The notes: a model not told the origin generated them from the letters alone. A DNA stretch of 64,000 nucleotides from Echinometra lucunter (GCA_029962745.1 CM057171.1:18689633-18753632); one strand, 5' to 3'; positions 12,201 to 24,280 are shown, counted from the first letter of the stretch. Translations and numbers: made by a program.

Positions 12201-15200
12201 GTAAATGATTATGAAACAAGACAAGTATGAAAAACAGAAACTTTAAAGCACAAAACTTAGAGCATTAGCAGATAATTTGGGAAAGAAATATTCTTTAGAT
12301 TAGCCAATTCAAGAGCATATCAATATCCATTGTATTTGCATAGGGTGTACATGTGCTTCAAACCAAATTAAGTATGTCGTGAGTCAGTGTTCACTCGAGG
12401 CTCATATTTTCCCCCAGTCATGGCTTGTTCATGACTGTGACTCTGTGCCAGGATCCAATTAATGCCATCTTTCTTTTTTTTTTTTTTCGCATGGCACGGA
12501 AATAGATATCTCTAGTCATGCTTTTTCATCCAACATTTGGCCACACCTGTCTGCCAGAATCTCATGTCGAAGATTCATCATTTTTTTTCCATGAGTAAGA
12601 CCAGCATTGCAGTGGACTCATTTGCATAGAATTACACCTTCTCATTGTCACCTTTATAAAGGAGGAAATGATGATCTAGTCTTTGTCACAGTCAATGATG
12701 ATTTGACATTTCTTCCTCTCGATGTGATTGGCTATTGAAAGTGAATGGTTCAAGAAACCACAAGAAAAGATTTTATTTTGGTAATATTGCTTATTTATAC
12801 ATTTACATGTATTTATGAGCGTAAATTTCATATAACACAAGCAATACTATTTCCAACAAATTCATCACCACTTGCAATATGCTTTAATCAATTCAAATTT
12901 TAATCTTAGTATTTAATGATTAAATTATTAATCTATTTTATTCCTTCTCTTTTTCTGTTCTTTCAGACAAAGTTCGGTCAGCAAACGGAAGCGTCATCGT
13001 TCATTGTCTGGCGGGGATCTCGCGTTCGCCAACTGTTGCTATTGCCTTCATCATGCGATACCTCAATATGAATGTGGACGAAGCCTACAAGTAAGTTAAC
13101 CCGCTGAATACTGAATTCTCTCCTTCCCATAGGCTTAATACATGGACCACCTGGTCCCTGTTGGCAATGCTTAAAGTCAAATTTCTTTGCCATCATTTGC
13201 AAAAGTTTACGAACCACCCTTTCAAAATGCAATAACTCAGAGCAAAAACAAAGTTAAACATGTTAAATTTTCAGACATACAGTGTACCTTTATTTTCAAC
13301 GCATTCATATGGGCTTATACCATTACTCTTGTGCCTACTGACCACTGTAGTAAACATGCTACATGTTATGTAATCACTCAATGAGACAAAAGAGTGTATT
13401 CCAAATTATTGCAGTACTCACAGATTCCCAGGTGGTCTTAAACTTTTGCAAATGATGGTAATTAGCTTGCCAACAAGTATTCCTTCTGCGTATCATCTGC
13501 AATGCTGTGAGTCGCAAGGGTATCAACTTATACAATAAATGTATTCCAGGGCTTCTTTTTTGTCTTTCACTTTCAATAATTGGTATGAAACATGCCAAAG
13601 AACTTTGTTTGAGAAGAAATAGAAGTAAGGCCAAATCTTCCAGGATGATACACAGAAGGTGTTCTCTCAAAAGATTGGACAAAACAATTTGTTTTGGTAG
13701 TATTAAGCTGACTGGATTTTTAAAAAGAAAGCTTGCAAAATGTAATTCAAATTCAAATCATTTCAATTGTTGATCATCTTGGGATAGAATTTCATGGGAA
13801 CGGAGGAAGATGGCATCGAAACTTTTGATGCAACCTGATGTAACAGCTAGCTAGGGGAGTCGGAAGATCTGTATTTTTAGAGAATGAGTCAACAGGGTCA
13901 GATTGATAGCCCCGGTATCGGAGTCCAAGAGGAAATTGAATAGGGATATGAGAGGCTAGGTAGAGACAGACACACAGCCTTCTGGAGAGCCAGGTTGACC
14001 GTGATCAAGTCTCTGTGATACTGTACAGAAGTCAGGCTGTCTTGCTGTTGTATGGACCCACCCTTTCATACTTGTGTTGTCTTTTTTATTGTCCTTATGA
14101 TATAAAATTTGAAAGAAAAAAACCTTTCTTTTGCTTAAATTCAGAAGGTGATGTGGAAATACACTAATAGCTAAAGTTAAAGGGGATACCGGTATTCATA
14201 TCTTTAGTGTATTAACCCATTGGCAACTGGAAGTGGGTGGCCCTGTGTTATGGGAATGAAAGAATTTATGAGCTAACAGATCAGTATACTTTTCATTCTT
14301 TTCAGAGTGCCTAACAATTACTCTTTTACTAGTCATTTACAATGTACCACTACTGTTCATTTTAGATTGGATTGAGTTTATATTTAGCCAACATTAACTG
14401 CTGTAGTTGTTATGTAAAATATGAAGATGGTAGATTGAGTAATGCAGTTGATTATTTTCTACTTTTCTTCGCTTTCAGATATGTCAAGGAGAAGAGGGCA
14501 ACCATCTCTCCAAACTTCAACTTCCTCGGCCAGCTCTTGGAGTATGAGAAGATCATCCGAACAAGGCAAGGCCGACCTTCGACCCTCCTACCCTCAGGAC
14601 CCCCCAAGGAGGACGTAGAGCCTACAGAGAAGAAGGAGAAAGAGGAAGGTGCCTGCGCTGGGGAGCCTTCCAGTGTGCTAACGTCAGCGAAGGAAGAATC
14701 GGTAAAGGTTGTGTTACCGAAGAAGGGGCTGGAGGAATCGGCACTCCCCATGAAGCCCCATATTAGGAAACTCAGTTTGGAGAACCTCTCGTTGCCACTG
14801 AAGTGCTCCTACATGCCGGGCAAGGCGAGCCCAAGGCTGAGCAGGACATTACCCCGCGTCACTTTCGCCGACGCGCCCACCACACCTACCTCAGAAAATA
14901 AGTCGATCAAACGCTCACTCAGCCGCGACGCCCTCACGGAAGTTGGCACACAGACACTCGTAACGGAGAAACGCTCCACGAGCCACCTTACGCTTGACCT
15001 GAAGAGTGCTCCCAGCAGGACATTACAAAGACCAACAGGTCTTGACGTCAAGAAAACCGCTCTTTTGCTCGACTCGCCAGGTGACTCAAAAAAGCCCCGA
15101 TCCCTTTGCAATAGCCCCTCTGGCCTCCTTGAACAACTTGCCTGGGGTACAAGCCATCTCAGTGTACATTCACCAGAAGTTCGCAATAATAACCCTTTTG

Positions 15201-16396
15201 TGGAGGCATGTGCGAAGTTCCAGGCCCAGCAGACGGGCCTGAGCAGCGGAGTTCCAGAGGTCGCACCCTGAGAACTCTAAGAGTAAGGTGGAGAGAACAA
15301 AGCTGAAATTGGAAGGACTTGTGTCAAACTCTGAAACCATCTGTGCAGAAGTGAAGGCTGCAGAGAACCTGATCCCTGCTGCATCAGGATCATCAGTTCT
15401 CACCGCACCAGCTTCACCTACCACCAGCAGAAGCCAAAGGCACAAACATAGCGAGACATCTGTAGGGTTTCAGTTTGGACGATCGCGAATAAACCACCCC
15501 GACCCTGCCTCAAGCAGCACAAGGGTCGCAAGCTCTTCAACAACAAAGGACCAACAAAAACCAAGTGCGCTAAAGAAACCAACCTTTGGACCTCAGAACT
15601 CACCACCCCCTATCCAAATCCTCAGCATCGGTTGCTGGGGGAAATGTTTCCAACCCCTTTTTCTCGCGTCAAAGCAGTGGACAATCTGTAACAAGTGACC
15701 TCAGTCTTAGCAGCACAGCATCCCCAGCTCTAGATCTTAATGCTAGTTCGTGGATGACCCCACATGGTTCTGTTAGCTCTGGGATATCCCCAGACATCAA
15801 TCTCAGTTCTGCTGCAAGTAGTGCCTGCAGCAGTGCTAACCTTAAACCAGACTCTAGTCAGAAATCAAAGGGTTCAACTGATGTAGAAACCCCTCAGGTT
15901 CTCCCATCGGGTTGGAACCCCTTCTCATTCCCTCAGGCAAAAGCCGATGATAGTCCCAGCAGCCGTGGCGACAGCGTGGTATGGCAGAAGAGGAAGGAGT
16001 CTGGGAATAGCGTTGACGAGTCCGGACAATCCCAACGAGTCCACCAGTCACCTACAACTGCAATGGATCGAGTCGCGACATACATCACCAAATGTAACTT
16101 CGGTTCCCCCTGATGTTAGCGACTCTGATTCCTCCGAACCAACACACCCCCATAAGAAGAAGTGCAATAACAAGAAACGCCCCAAACTCCACCCCAACGT
16201 CCGTAGCCAATCCTGCGAAGAGATCGGCTCGTGCTCGAGAGAGGTGGTCACGTCAGAGATCGTGGTCAGTGCGAGGCGGGAGATTCTCGAGTATGGTCGG
16301 TCGGCGCTGGATCAGGACGAGGAGGATTTCGACACCAGGTCACTGAGCAGTCAAAGGTCACTCAGCAGTAGCTGTGAGATGATCGAAGTGTCATGA
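305..16396 (+). CDS. DUSP16: DUSP8/16-like MAP-kinase phosphatase, 5' end outside window (exons 305-479, 7614-7771, 9175-9349, 12967-13090, 14479-16396)
   Basis: Dual-specificity phosphatase of the JNK/p38-directed DUSP8/DUSP16 group; the family removes phosphate from the Thr and Tyr of the MAP-kinase activation loop. Counting from the first visible residue: part of the rhodanese (MAPK-binding) domain (1-72, VVVYDQ, VSLLAG); linker with LSQPCLPVTNTGPTRVL; phosphatase domain about 100-235, with general acid Asp152 (RDN), catalytic Cys183 in HCLAGISRS and SPNFNFLGQLLEYEK; then a long Ser/Pro-rich tail ending SCEMIEVS. From memory, human DUSP16 ends in a very similar IEVS motif and has its catalytic Cys near 244, so about 60 residues lie upstream of the window. 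All five exons have GT/AG borders and matching phases. As read, a stop falls at 15269-15271, but coding-like sequence continues to 16396 through three +1 frame changes. DUSP8 and DUSP16 are paralogues; this may be co-orthologous to both. Confidence 0.93.
4474..4519 (+). CDS. Candidate alternative first coding exon of the DUSP gene
   Basis: ACCATGG is a strong start context. The 15 codons plus one base read MVIQVERNVKTVAAG and end at a good donor (GGCG|GTAAG). The exon finishes in phase 1, the phase needed by the next DUSP exon at 7614. Upstream 4160-4470 is richer in CpG than the rest of the intron and holds a short uORF (ATG at 4360, 11 codons), as expected for a 5' UTR. The product would lack the visible rhodanese residues of exon A but keep the whole phosphatase domain. 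Transcription is inferred; a start in this context can also occur by chance. Confidence 0.4.
6155..6490 (+). repeat. CT-rich low-complexity tract
   Basis: (TC)n and (TCTG)n interspersed with T-rich sequence in the first DUSP intron. The predicted peptides are Ser/Leu/Phe-only and not coding. Confidence 0.85.
7068..7344. mobile_element. MITE-like inverted-repeat element
   Basis: About 45-bp inverted repeats: the left arm holds TCTTTATGTCGTTGTGCGAA and the right arm its reverse complement at about 7308-7336, with further matching outside. Internal sequence is AT-rich. It is a non-autonomous hairpin-type DNA transposon in the DUSP intron. The ends are approximate and no target duplication was identified. 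Confidence 0.75.
7614..7771 (+). CDS. DUSP16: DUSP exon B: end of rhodanese domain and linker
   Basis: Acceptor catag ends at 7613 and donor GTAATA starts at 7772. It encodes GYTSFQSCFPYLCE, a Cys/Pro-rich linker and RVLGFLYLGSQQ at the start of the phosphatase domain. It ends in phase 0. Confidence 0.93.
9175..9349 (+). CDS. DUSP16: DUSP exon C: first half of phosphatase domain
   Basis: Acceptor cacag ends at 9174 and donor GTGAGT starts at 9350. It encodes DVMSEECLKNYGINYVLNVS through ILPWFDEALEFI. The general-acid Asp codon is 9295-9297. It ends in phase 1. An (AAAC)n tract begins about 20 bp into the next intron. Confidence 0.95.
9361..9470 (+). repeat. C-run followed by (AAAC)n microsatellite
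   Basis: Run of C, run of A, then AAAC repeats and A-rich sequence just downstream of the exon C donor. Confidence 0.9.
10145..10158 (+). promoter_or_regulatory. CTCF-like motif
   Basis: CCACTAGATGGCAG fits the degenerate CTCF core CCASYAGRKGGCRS at every position. It lies in the intron between exons C and D. A single motif match is weak evidence of binding. Confidence 0.35.
12967..13090 (+). CDS. DUSP16: DUSP exon D: catalytic exon
   Basis: Acceptor tttcag ends at 12966 and donor GTAAG starts at 13091. It encodes DKVRSANGSVIV, the P-loop HCLAGISRSPT (catalytic Cys codon 13005-13007) and VAIAFIMRYLNMNVDEAYK. It ends in phase 2. A TTAA-type repeat starts five bases into the intron. Confidence 0.96.
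13096..13174 (+). mobile_element. Partial TTAA-type MITE abutting a splice donor
   Basis: TTAACCCGCTGAATACTGAA resembles one end of the element at 20573-20728, and the next 60 bp also align (TTAATACA..GGTCCCTG). The TTAA begins directly after GTAAG of the exon D donor. The right end is uncertain. Confidence 0.6.
13190..13458. mobile_element. MITE, CCATCATTTGC family, copy 1
   Basis: Terminal inverted repeats of about 28 bp: CCATCATTTGCAAAAGTTTA at the left and its reverse complement at 13439-13458, followed by TA. A second copy at 56767-57003 matches along its length (GCATTCATATGGG, ACTGACCACTGTAGTAA, GTATTCCAAATTATTG). It is non-autonomous. Confidence 0.88.
14479..16396 (+). CDS. DUSP16: DUSP exon E: end of phosphatase domain and Ser-rich tail, frame-broken
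   Basis: Acceptor ctttcag ends at 14478. The exon reads YVKEKRATISPNFNFLGQLL and then a Ser/Pro/Lys-rich tail (KRSLSRDALTEVGTQ). The first stop is at 15269-15271. Coding character then continues in the +1 frame (15243-15698, ENSKSKVERTKLKLEGL), again +1 (15586-16113, SVAGGNVSNPFFSRQSSGQS), and again +1, back to the first frame (to 16396, RSQSCEEIGS, ending MIEVS). Each junction coincides with a C run: 15266-15268, 15606-15610 and 16106-16110. One C fewer in each would give a continuous 637-residue reading from this exon. Confidence 0.85.
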
Positions 16397-18070
16397 CAGT
16401 CAGTGAGAGAGACTCTGGTCCCGTGTACATTGTGTGTTATATCTTGAGTTGTTTAAACATTCAAAGCTTCTCTTCAACTGTTGTTCAAACTAACAACAGA
16501 CATGATGGGCAAAATCAAACAAATAATATGAAAATACAAAAACAAGTAGAATAAACTTATGAGTTTAAATCTAACTTCGTATTAAGTGAATGTGGGCAAT
16601 GGTATTTTAGTTTGTAATTCTTAATTGGTGTGGGTTTCTTAGTTTTTTGACAATAGCAGATTCTAGACAAATTAGACCTTTTTTAATGACAATGGAAAAT
16701 CTGAAAAAAAGAGTTTGTGACCATGGTGTTGAGGTATTAACTGAATGACGTGAGTATCTTCTGTCTCATTTTTTTTTTTGGATTAAGTCTTTTTTGGTGA
16801 CAGATATGGACGTAGTACCCGATTAATGATGTGTAACGCGAACTTATCGTTTGGTGTGTTAACTCTTAGCTTTCTGAAGCGGGCTGGTGGCCTGTTGTAG
16901 AACGTGTCTTTGGTAGGCGTAGGGTTAAACTGTAATTTTGTAAGGTCTGGTGTAATACATCTAATGTCATATATAAACGTAGGATTGAATTAGAGAGCGA
17001 GGTTCTCCTGGTGAGAATATCATACTCTTTATTCTTTGACAAAAATTATATATTATATTACTACCCATGTGCCCTTGTGCAATCATTACATTTTTTGTAG
17101 TAAGTTAAAGAGACAGATCAATCATATAACTTGTAGCCACAACTTATTTTGTCACGATATACACAAAATATATATATTCTATATTCATAACTATTCATTA
17201 CATATTTTTAAGTATTTTTGTTTTTCTTGAATGGTCAAGTCGTGAAAGAGTGGTAATGAAACCGTGTCTAGTTAAAGCAAAGAAAACATTTGTCGTTTTT
17301 AGACTTATTATTGTTTGTAACATTTCAATTTTTGATGTGTTTGGGGGCAGAAATATGTCTCTTGAGTTTTATCCTCACAAAGTTTAGTGTTTCTGTTTTT
17401 CGTGTTTAGTTGTAGCTCAGTCAGTAGTGAGTCTTGTGTTTTGTTGGCACAGTACAAAACGAAAAAAGTGCACTGGTTTGACAATCTATGTTTTTCTTTG
17501 TTTTCAATTGTTTGGTGTATAATGTAGGTGGAAAATATGGTCTATTTCCAAGTCAGATAATCATGAAGCGTTGCTATATGTTTGGTAGAGCAGTTTGAAG
17601 TTTTCTTTTTCCTACATTCTATCTGACAACTTTGCCACAAAATCTGGAAAGCTCTCGACAAAGTTCCATCTCAGGTCCAAGATCTAGCTGATATTTAGTG
17701 CCTTTTTCCACTTCCTTCTCTAAAGTTGTGAAAGTATGGAACAAATTGGCTTCAGCTCCTTATTTTCATGATTATTCTTAAGACATTAATTTTAGTGCTC
17801 TTGTAATGTTTCACTTTTTTTTTCTTCTGAAACTCAAAACATTCTAATAAACAATTACCTCAGAGTATTCCTTTTTCAATGTGCTTGGAGACAAAAACCC
17901 TCACTACATCTTTGTCAGGAAGTTTGATGAAAGAAAACTAATTCACTTCGTACATTGATCTTTTACAAAGTTGAAAACGGGACTATTATGATTTTTAGGC
18001 AGCATGTACGTGCACTGTGTGGGACCAGTGGACTCTGGACTTTTCAAACACAATAAATAAAAAATAAAAA
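16397..18070 (+). other. Probable DUSP 3' UTR
   Basis: AT-rich sequence after the last stop with no supported ORF. Poly(A) signals AATAAA occur at 16550-16555, 17846-17851 and about 18050. Which one is used cannot be told from sequence. Confidence 0.55.
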
Positions 18071-18831
18071 GAGGCTGAGTAGAGTTACATAAATGTATCT
18101 TTACTTCGGTTCTTAATAAACTCTTGAGAAACGAATCTTTGAACCAGAGTGCAAATAAACTTTAACATTCAAAAAGTTTGAAAATCATAAGAGAATACAA
18201 CATGAAAGTTACACAATGACAGACTGTTTTGCAACTTGCACTGTACATACAAATGATGACCAGTTATTGAGTCTACATTCAAATGATGAAGATTAACATT
18301 AATATGATAAAAAATGCATGCTGAATTTGATGATTAAAAAAAAAGGTTGGAGAAGGAAAAATTATGGGGAAAAAAGAAATACCCTCTTGCTTTACACATT
18401 CGTAAAATCAAAATAGAAGTTGACATTCTTGACTCTAGATTGGTTTATTCGCTATCTACTTTTTGGTACTGTCTTTTTTGAGAAATCTATTTAAATTTCG
18501 TATGTTTGATGATTCTGTAGTATATATACATTTGTTCCGCCAAAATAATGCAAAATATAGCTTTGCAATTCATTGTCTTTTTGTATGCATGTCTTAAATG
18601 TTTTAAGTATGAACATTTTTTTGATATGAAAAGAGAATATTAAACACAGTGATGGTGATATATTACGACGGGTTTCATATGAGTGAATTCTCGCTGTCTT
18701 GTACGCTGTGAGGACATGAGTGATTTTTTTCTTTCTTTTGGTCATTGTTGTTTTTGTGTCCTGTAATCCTCTGTCATCCTCACCCTCCCCTTCATATTTT
18801 CTTCTCTTTTTTATCAAGTCTTTCTCCTTTT

Positions 18832-18835
<4 letters not shown>

Positions 18836-18868
<33 letters not shown>
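18836..18868 (+). repeat. (TC)n microsatellite
   Basis: Uninterrupted TC repeats ending CTGTCTCC. Confidence 0.9.
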
Positions 18869-18870
<2 letters not shown>

Positions 18871-19029
18871 CATTTATGTATATGGTTCTCTGTCTGTGAC
18901 TCTTTTTGAGAAGAAAATATGCATCTGCTTGAGTGAAAATTTGGATGTGAATGTTTCTCATCTTTTAAACACTTGAGGTATAACTAAGACTTCTCATCAA
19001 CTTTTCTTTATCTACCCACATTTTCCTTT

Positions 19030-19335
19030 CATCCATCTATCTATATATCTATCAGAGATAGATGAAAAGGTACATCAAAAGCTAGCTGTCTTGATTTTTA
19101 TGTATCTTTCTATATATCTATTTTCTATCTATCGACCTATCTAGCCATCTATCTGTTAATCTTTCTATCCATCTGTCTATCTGTTTATCTGTATATTTAT
19201 GTTAATCTTTCTATCCATCTATCTATCTGTTTATCTATGTTAATCTTTCTATCCATCTATTTATCTGTCTATCTATCAATCTGTCTACCTATCTATCTAT
19301 CTAGCTATCAGTCTATTCATATCTTTATATATCCA
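19030..19335 (+). repeat. (ATCT)n compound microsatellite
   Basis: Tetranucleotide ATCT/GTCT repeats with a larger repeated block (GTTAATCTTTCTATCCATCT appears three times). Confidence 0.9.
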
Positions 19336-20572
19336 TCTTTATCCCTATGAGGCAATGGTGAAGGAAATTCACTAAAAGCTAGCCCTAACCAGAAGTACTC
19401 CTCCCATATTAAAGGCCGCTTTCGAGCAACCATGTTGATTTATTCATTTAAATTTCCCTCAGATTTCACAAGAAATCCCTCCCTTGATTCCCAGGCTAAT
19501 CGACTATGGAATCCTCATCAACTCCCTATGTTATCAAAGAGGTGTAGACTGCTAGTGAATAACTCGCTTAACCCAATGCCTATAATGCTCGATTTACTAG
19601 CCTTGTTCCAAACTTCAGATATTTATCCTGAAATATTTTCTGTTAAGATATTATATGTGAAATGAGACAGAAAAGCAACAGAAAGTTACGAAACATTGTA
19701 AGTTTCAAATTTTGAAAGAGGGGACAGTTGATTAACAGTAAGAGTTATATTTCAGTATAAATGCCATGGCTGAATGAAACTTAAATAAACGAGAGAGAAA
19801 ATATGAAAACTTTTGAAGTCTGAAGTCAGGCTAAACTTGCAAAGGAAATCAAGTCCCATGGATGACTAAGAGCCTACTCTTGATGCATTTATTAACGCAA
19901 CTGTCCTGGCAAATTACGCTGTGCAACGCCTTGCTCTTAAAGTTCTTAACCTTAATTTAAGGATTTCTTAACTTCAATCTGAGGAGCCTGCTCCAGGGTC
20001 TTAATGAAATCTGTCAACAATGACCTTCCTCCTGGTTTGCAGGTGACCCATCCCATTTTTAATTTTATCAAGAATTCGGAAGCATGCCTGACCTAGAAAG
20101 GCCACTGGAGATTGTACAGAAACCCTACCATGCTTAATGTACAGTATTATGCTAAGTCCTCTAAATCAAAATAAGGCACTAGTTATTTTACCTTAAAGTG
20201 CTTAATACTACAGTCCCAATGCTTTTGATATAGCATATTACATAACGTTGGTATGGGATAGGTCTCAGTTGTAATTATTAACATAAATATAATATGTATC
20301 TCCCTCTCTGTCATCCACCGGTTCCCCCCCCCCCCCACCTTTCTCTCTCTCTCTCTCTCTTTCATTTGCTAGTCCTCTTTCTCTTGACTATTTCATCTCT
20401 TGTCCATCTCATTCTCTGGTAAACTTAATTTCTTCATCAAATTTGTTTCCATTGCATCTAACAATAACTGTTCTTCATTTTCCACTTTAAAAAAAAAAGT
20501 TAATAAAAAAAAAGCTCACTAATTTTTGGAAATGATCACTGGGCAATTCTACCTTTTTTTTCCACTTTTGAT

Positions 20573-20728
20573 TTAACCTGTTGCATACTGAATTCTGAAA
20601 ATGCCATTGACCTAATACAGGGATCACCTTGCTCCCATAAGTAGAAGCTTAACCCTGTGGTTGCTGGAACTGGGGAGTCCCTGTATTAAGTCTATGACGA
20701 TTTCAGAATTCAGTATTCAGTGGGTTAG
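20573..20728. mobile_element. TTAA-type MITE
   Basis: Left end TTAACCTGTTGCATACTGAA and right end TTCAGTATTCAGTGGGTTAG form inverted repeats of about 35 bp; internal AATACAGGGA and TCCCTGTATT also pair. Flanks are TTAA and TTAG. It is 156 bp and related to the partial copy at 13096-13174. Confidence 0.75.
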
Positions 20729-22064
20729 TTAGTTGTAGCATACTCATTTTTTTTCTATCTCACAGTCTCTAATTAAATCCACCTTTCTCTCATTTGTACC
20801 TTGCCCCCCCCCCCAATTCCTTCACCATTGTTTAAAAAGTTCTCTTTCCCCATGTTTTTGTCATTGTTATTTTTGTTTTGAATATCTGTGAAACTGTTTT
20901 AGTCGAGAATGCTGCACTCGTAATAATGCCTTGATTATAGTATTGCTGTTGATGGATATACTACAGAGTCTCCGAGCTGAAATACCGAGCCAAAAATGAA
21001 TACATGACTAAACATAACAAACATTTCATTTTCAATGAAATAATTCAAAGAAAAAAACTGATTATTATCATTTTGTTTATACTTGTACATGCTGCCTACA
21101 TGAATCAACACTCAATACTTTGGAATCCAAAATTCTGTTTCCTTTATGCCTTTGGAGTTGAGGGGTTAATTCAAATGGGAAGAAAAAAGGCAAATGTTAA
21201 CGAGAACAGACAGAAAAAGGAAGTGTTCTAGGCTGCAAGTCAGCCAAGTTCCTCCGCGGAAAACAGGCAAAAAAAAAGGTTGACAGATGAATCATAGTCC
21301 TTCCCTCTTAAACCTTGATCTTAAACCCTTCAAGCTCCCCCTCCATTTTTTTCTTCCTCCACCCCCTCCTCTACGATCGCATGCATGTTGCCCTCCTCCC
21401 CATTCCAATTATCCATGTATTTTAGAGTGGAAATCATTGCTCAAAATTGAAGGAATCGAAGGAGTAGTTCAACCACTAATTTGGCCAACACTGTATCTAG
21501 ATTCATATAAAAATAAGTGATCCCCAATTGTGATTCCTAAAGGAGTGGTTTTTCACTATCTTGCACTCTGAAAAGGATCTTGACAGCATTGTAGTGAAAA
21601 TGACCAGAATTAAAGTAAATTTAACATAAGAACCCTTGAGAGGCAACTCCCTCCTTTTTGTTTTTCCTATAGAAAATTGTACCTCTAACTCTCAATGATA
21701 GCAGTTAGATGTTTGGTTTTAGAGTATTTAGATTCATTTTTTTTAAAAGTGATTTGTAATAACACTCCTGAAAGAGTGGTTTCCCACTAGCTTGGTCTTC
21801 CTGTCTCCACCCCCCCCCCCCACCCCCACTTTTGGGAGAAAAGAATTGGTAGAATTACCTCTTTCAGTAATGTCAGATTTAAGCACCCATCAGAATCATA
21901 AAAGTGGATGCCCTAACTTTCAATGAAGTCAGTGCTTTGTTGTTTTTTAAAATAAATTTACCTGGCATGCTCATTGTTTTCTAATGATTTATGCTTCCCT
22001 GGCAACAAAATAAGAAAAGTTTAAGCTTATGAATGTAATTAATGTAATAATGCAGTTATCCCAT

Positions 22065-22130
22065 TTAACACTCTGATTGCTTTCTTGGCCAAATGGCACA
22101 TTTGGAGCTTTGCCACATGTGTCGATAAGC
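22065..22130 (+). repeat. Dispersed repeat, TTAACACT type
   Basis: TTAACACTCTGATTGCTTTC and about 40 further bases match, in inverse orientation, the sequence ending at 40561 (GAAAGCAATCAAAGTGTTAA). Probably ends of one MITE family. Confidence 0.5.
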
Positions 22131-23255
22131 ACAAAAAATTACACACAAAGTAGCAAAAGGACTGCTCTGTTTAACTCAAAAGAAATGCTAAATTACCCAT
22201 TTCTGGGCTTGATAAGATGCATGACAACACTTTAGATTCTCTTTATAGATTCATTTCTTACTATAACATCTAATAATCCTAATGTCTATGGTAAATCTCT
22301 CTCATGAGAAGTACTGTTGCACAGGGAAGTCCCTTGCTTGGCTCATAAAGCGTCCAAGGTGTCCTGTATTTGATGTTAAAAGATGTCCATTTTTCTGTCA
22401 CTGGTATTGCTCTTTTTTTACAGAACTTTTTGTTTCAGGTGTTCTTTTATTCCTTTCTTTTCACTGAAATGAATAAGTCTGTACAGTTTGATAAAAATCA
22501 AAGCTGCTCATCTTTTCACCCCCTCCCCCTCCCACCCGAAACATTCCACCCACTCTTCCTTCTCGGATGCATTACCCCGTAATCTTGCCATCTTCTAAAC
22601 CTTAACGTTGAGTGTTTTCCTCCCCTATGTGTAGTCGAGATAAGGATCCAACACCTTTTCCCCTCCCTTTTCCTCTGTTGTCAGTTGTTACCGTGGCAAC
22701 ATTCCACTACATTACAACTCTCCTGACAGCCTAAAAGGTCTCCTCCACCCCCAAATCATTTTTTTTTTAATGAAAACGAAGAAGAAGTAAAAAATATATT
22801 CAGCGACACAGGTATGTACTGAGTCAAGTTTTGGAACTTGAAAACTTTAAGACTTTCTGTAACTGTATAGTTTTATCCCTTATGAGAAAGCTACTTCAAT
22901 GCCAATAGTTTAAAATTATAAGCAGAAAAAAATGGAAGGTTCTGTTTCACATTTCTCCTTCTTTCTGACCTCACTTTATCCTCTACCCTCCTTTCTATAT
23001 TGTAATGGCCTGTAACTTCTTTCTGCTTTGCTCCTCTTCCTCGTTTTCTATGGGGATGTTTCATAATAAGTTGGACTTAAAGTTGCACTTTAAATCCTAG
23101 TTCTGTGCTGTATATTATGCATCACCGCATTGGTCAGAATTATGGTCAGGGGAGGTGCGCTATTTGGAAGTCCATCAATGAGATTACGCGTTAAATACCG
23201 GATGCACACTGGCGCTAATGCATGACTCTTGGTACAGGTAACTCTTTGTGAAACA

Positions 23256-23432
23256 CCCCCCCCCCCCCCCTCCCCCTTCTCTCTCCCTCCCTCTTTCTTC
23301 TCCCTCTCTCTCTCTCTCTCTTTCTCCCTCTTTCTGTCTCACATCCCATTTCTTCTCTTCTCTTTTTCTGCCTCTCACTCTTTGCCTTTACCTTTACCTC
23401 TCCATCCCCCAGCCCCCCCCCCCCCCCCTCTT
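23256..23432 (+). repeat. C-run and CT-rich polypyrimidine tract
   Basis: Two long C runs enclosing a (CT)n-rich stretch. Translations are Pro/Ser/Leu only. Confidence 0.9.
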
Positions 23433-24227
23433 TCTCTTTGTATCATAAATCCACTGCTTAAAAGACTTGGGCTTTTTCAGGTTATATACAAACAAAACTA
23501 ATTTGGTGCATACATATTTGTGTTACAATGTATAATTTGATAAAAAAATGCATAAAGGATGAAGATCTGTTTAAAATGTCAAAATTATTCATTTCCTTTT
23601 TTATGGGGTAGGGGGTCCTTTTTCCTTTTTAATGTTAAAAAATGACAAGGTTAACTTATAAATTTGAATAATGATTTTTGATACTCAGGTATTAGAATAC
23701 ATTTCATTATGTATATTATTTTTCTCTATGATTGCTTTATGTTTGTTTCATTGTAAGCATTGGTTTGAATGGAGAAATTAAAGTTGTATTAATGTGATTT
23801 TGATTCGTCAGTATTTTTTGTCACAAAGTTGATTTCTTTAAGCACTCAGGCTATTTTGAATGTCAGAATTCAGCTTCTTATAGAAAGTGTGTCCAAGTTA
23901 AACATTTTGTAGTGTATTTCACCAGATGTATCTACTGAATTATGAATTCTTGGTATAGTAGTACTAGAAAGTTTATGAAAATGATATGTTTTGTTTGACT
24001 GAGTTACATACAATTGAAATATATCAAGAAAATGGTGAGTTTGAAGTGAATATTTCTTGAATGATGACAAAAGATGTCATTGAATTGTGTTTAGACAACT
24101 TAATGGTTTTAGGAGGAAATAAACAGAGCTGTTTGACAAAAAAGAAGAAAAAAATGTTAGAAATTCACAAAGTCTGTTTATGATATTTGGGACAAATGAC
24201 AAGAGATAGCAAGTGTGAGAGAGGAAG

Positions 24228-24245
24228 AACAGAGATATAGTGAGT

Positions 24246-24280
<35 letters not shown>

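Noticed and set aside
15243..15273. Programmed ribosomal frameshift in the DUSP tail
   Set aside because: There is no slippery heptamer or obvious stimulatory structure, and three shifts of the same sign at C runs in one exon are better explained by homopolymer-length errors or indels.
15243..15290. A short intron to explain the first DUSP frame change
   Set aside because: The only good donor-like GTAAGG (15283) lies beyond the stop, and coding-like sequence continues on both sides without a gap.
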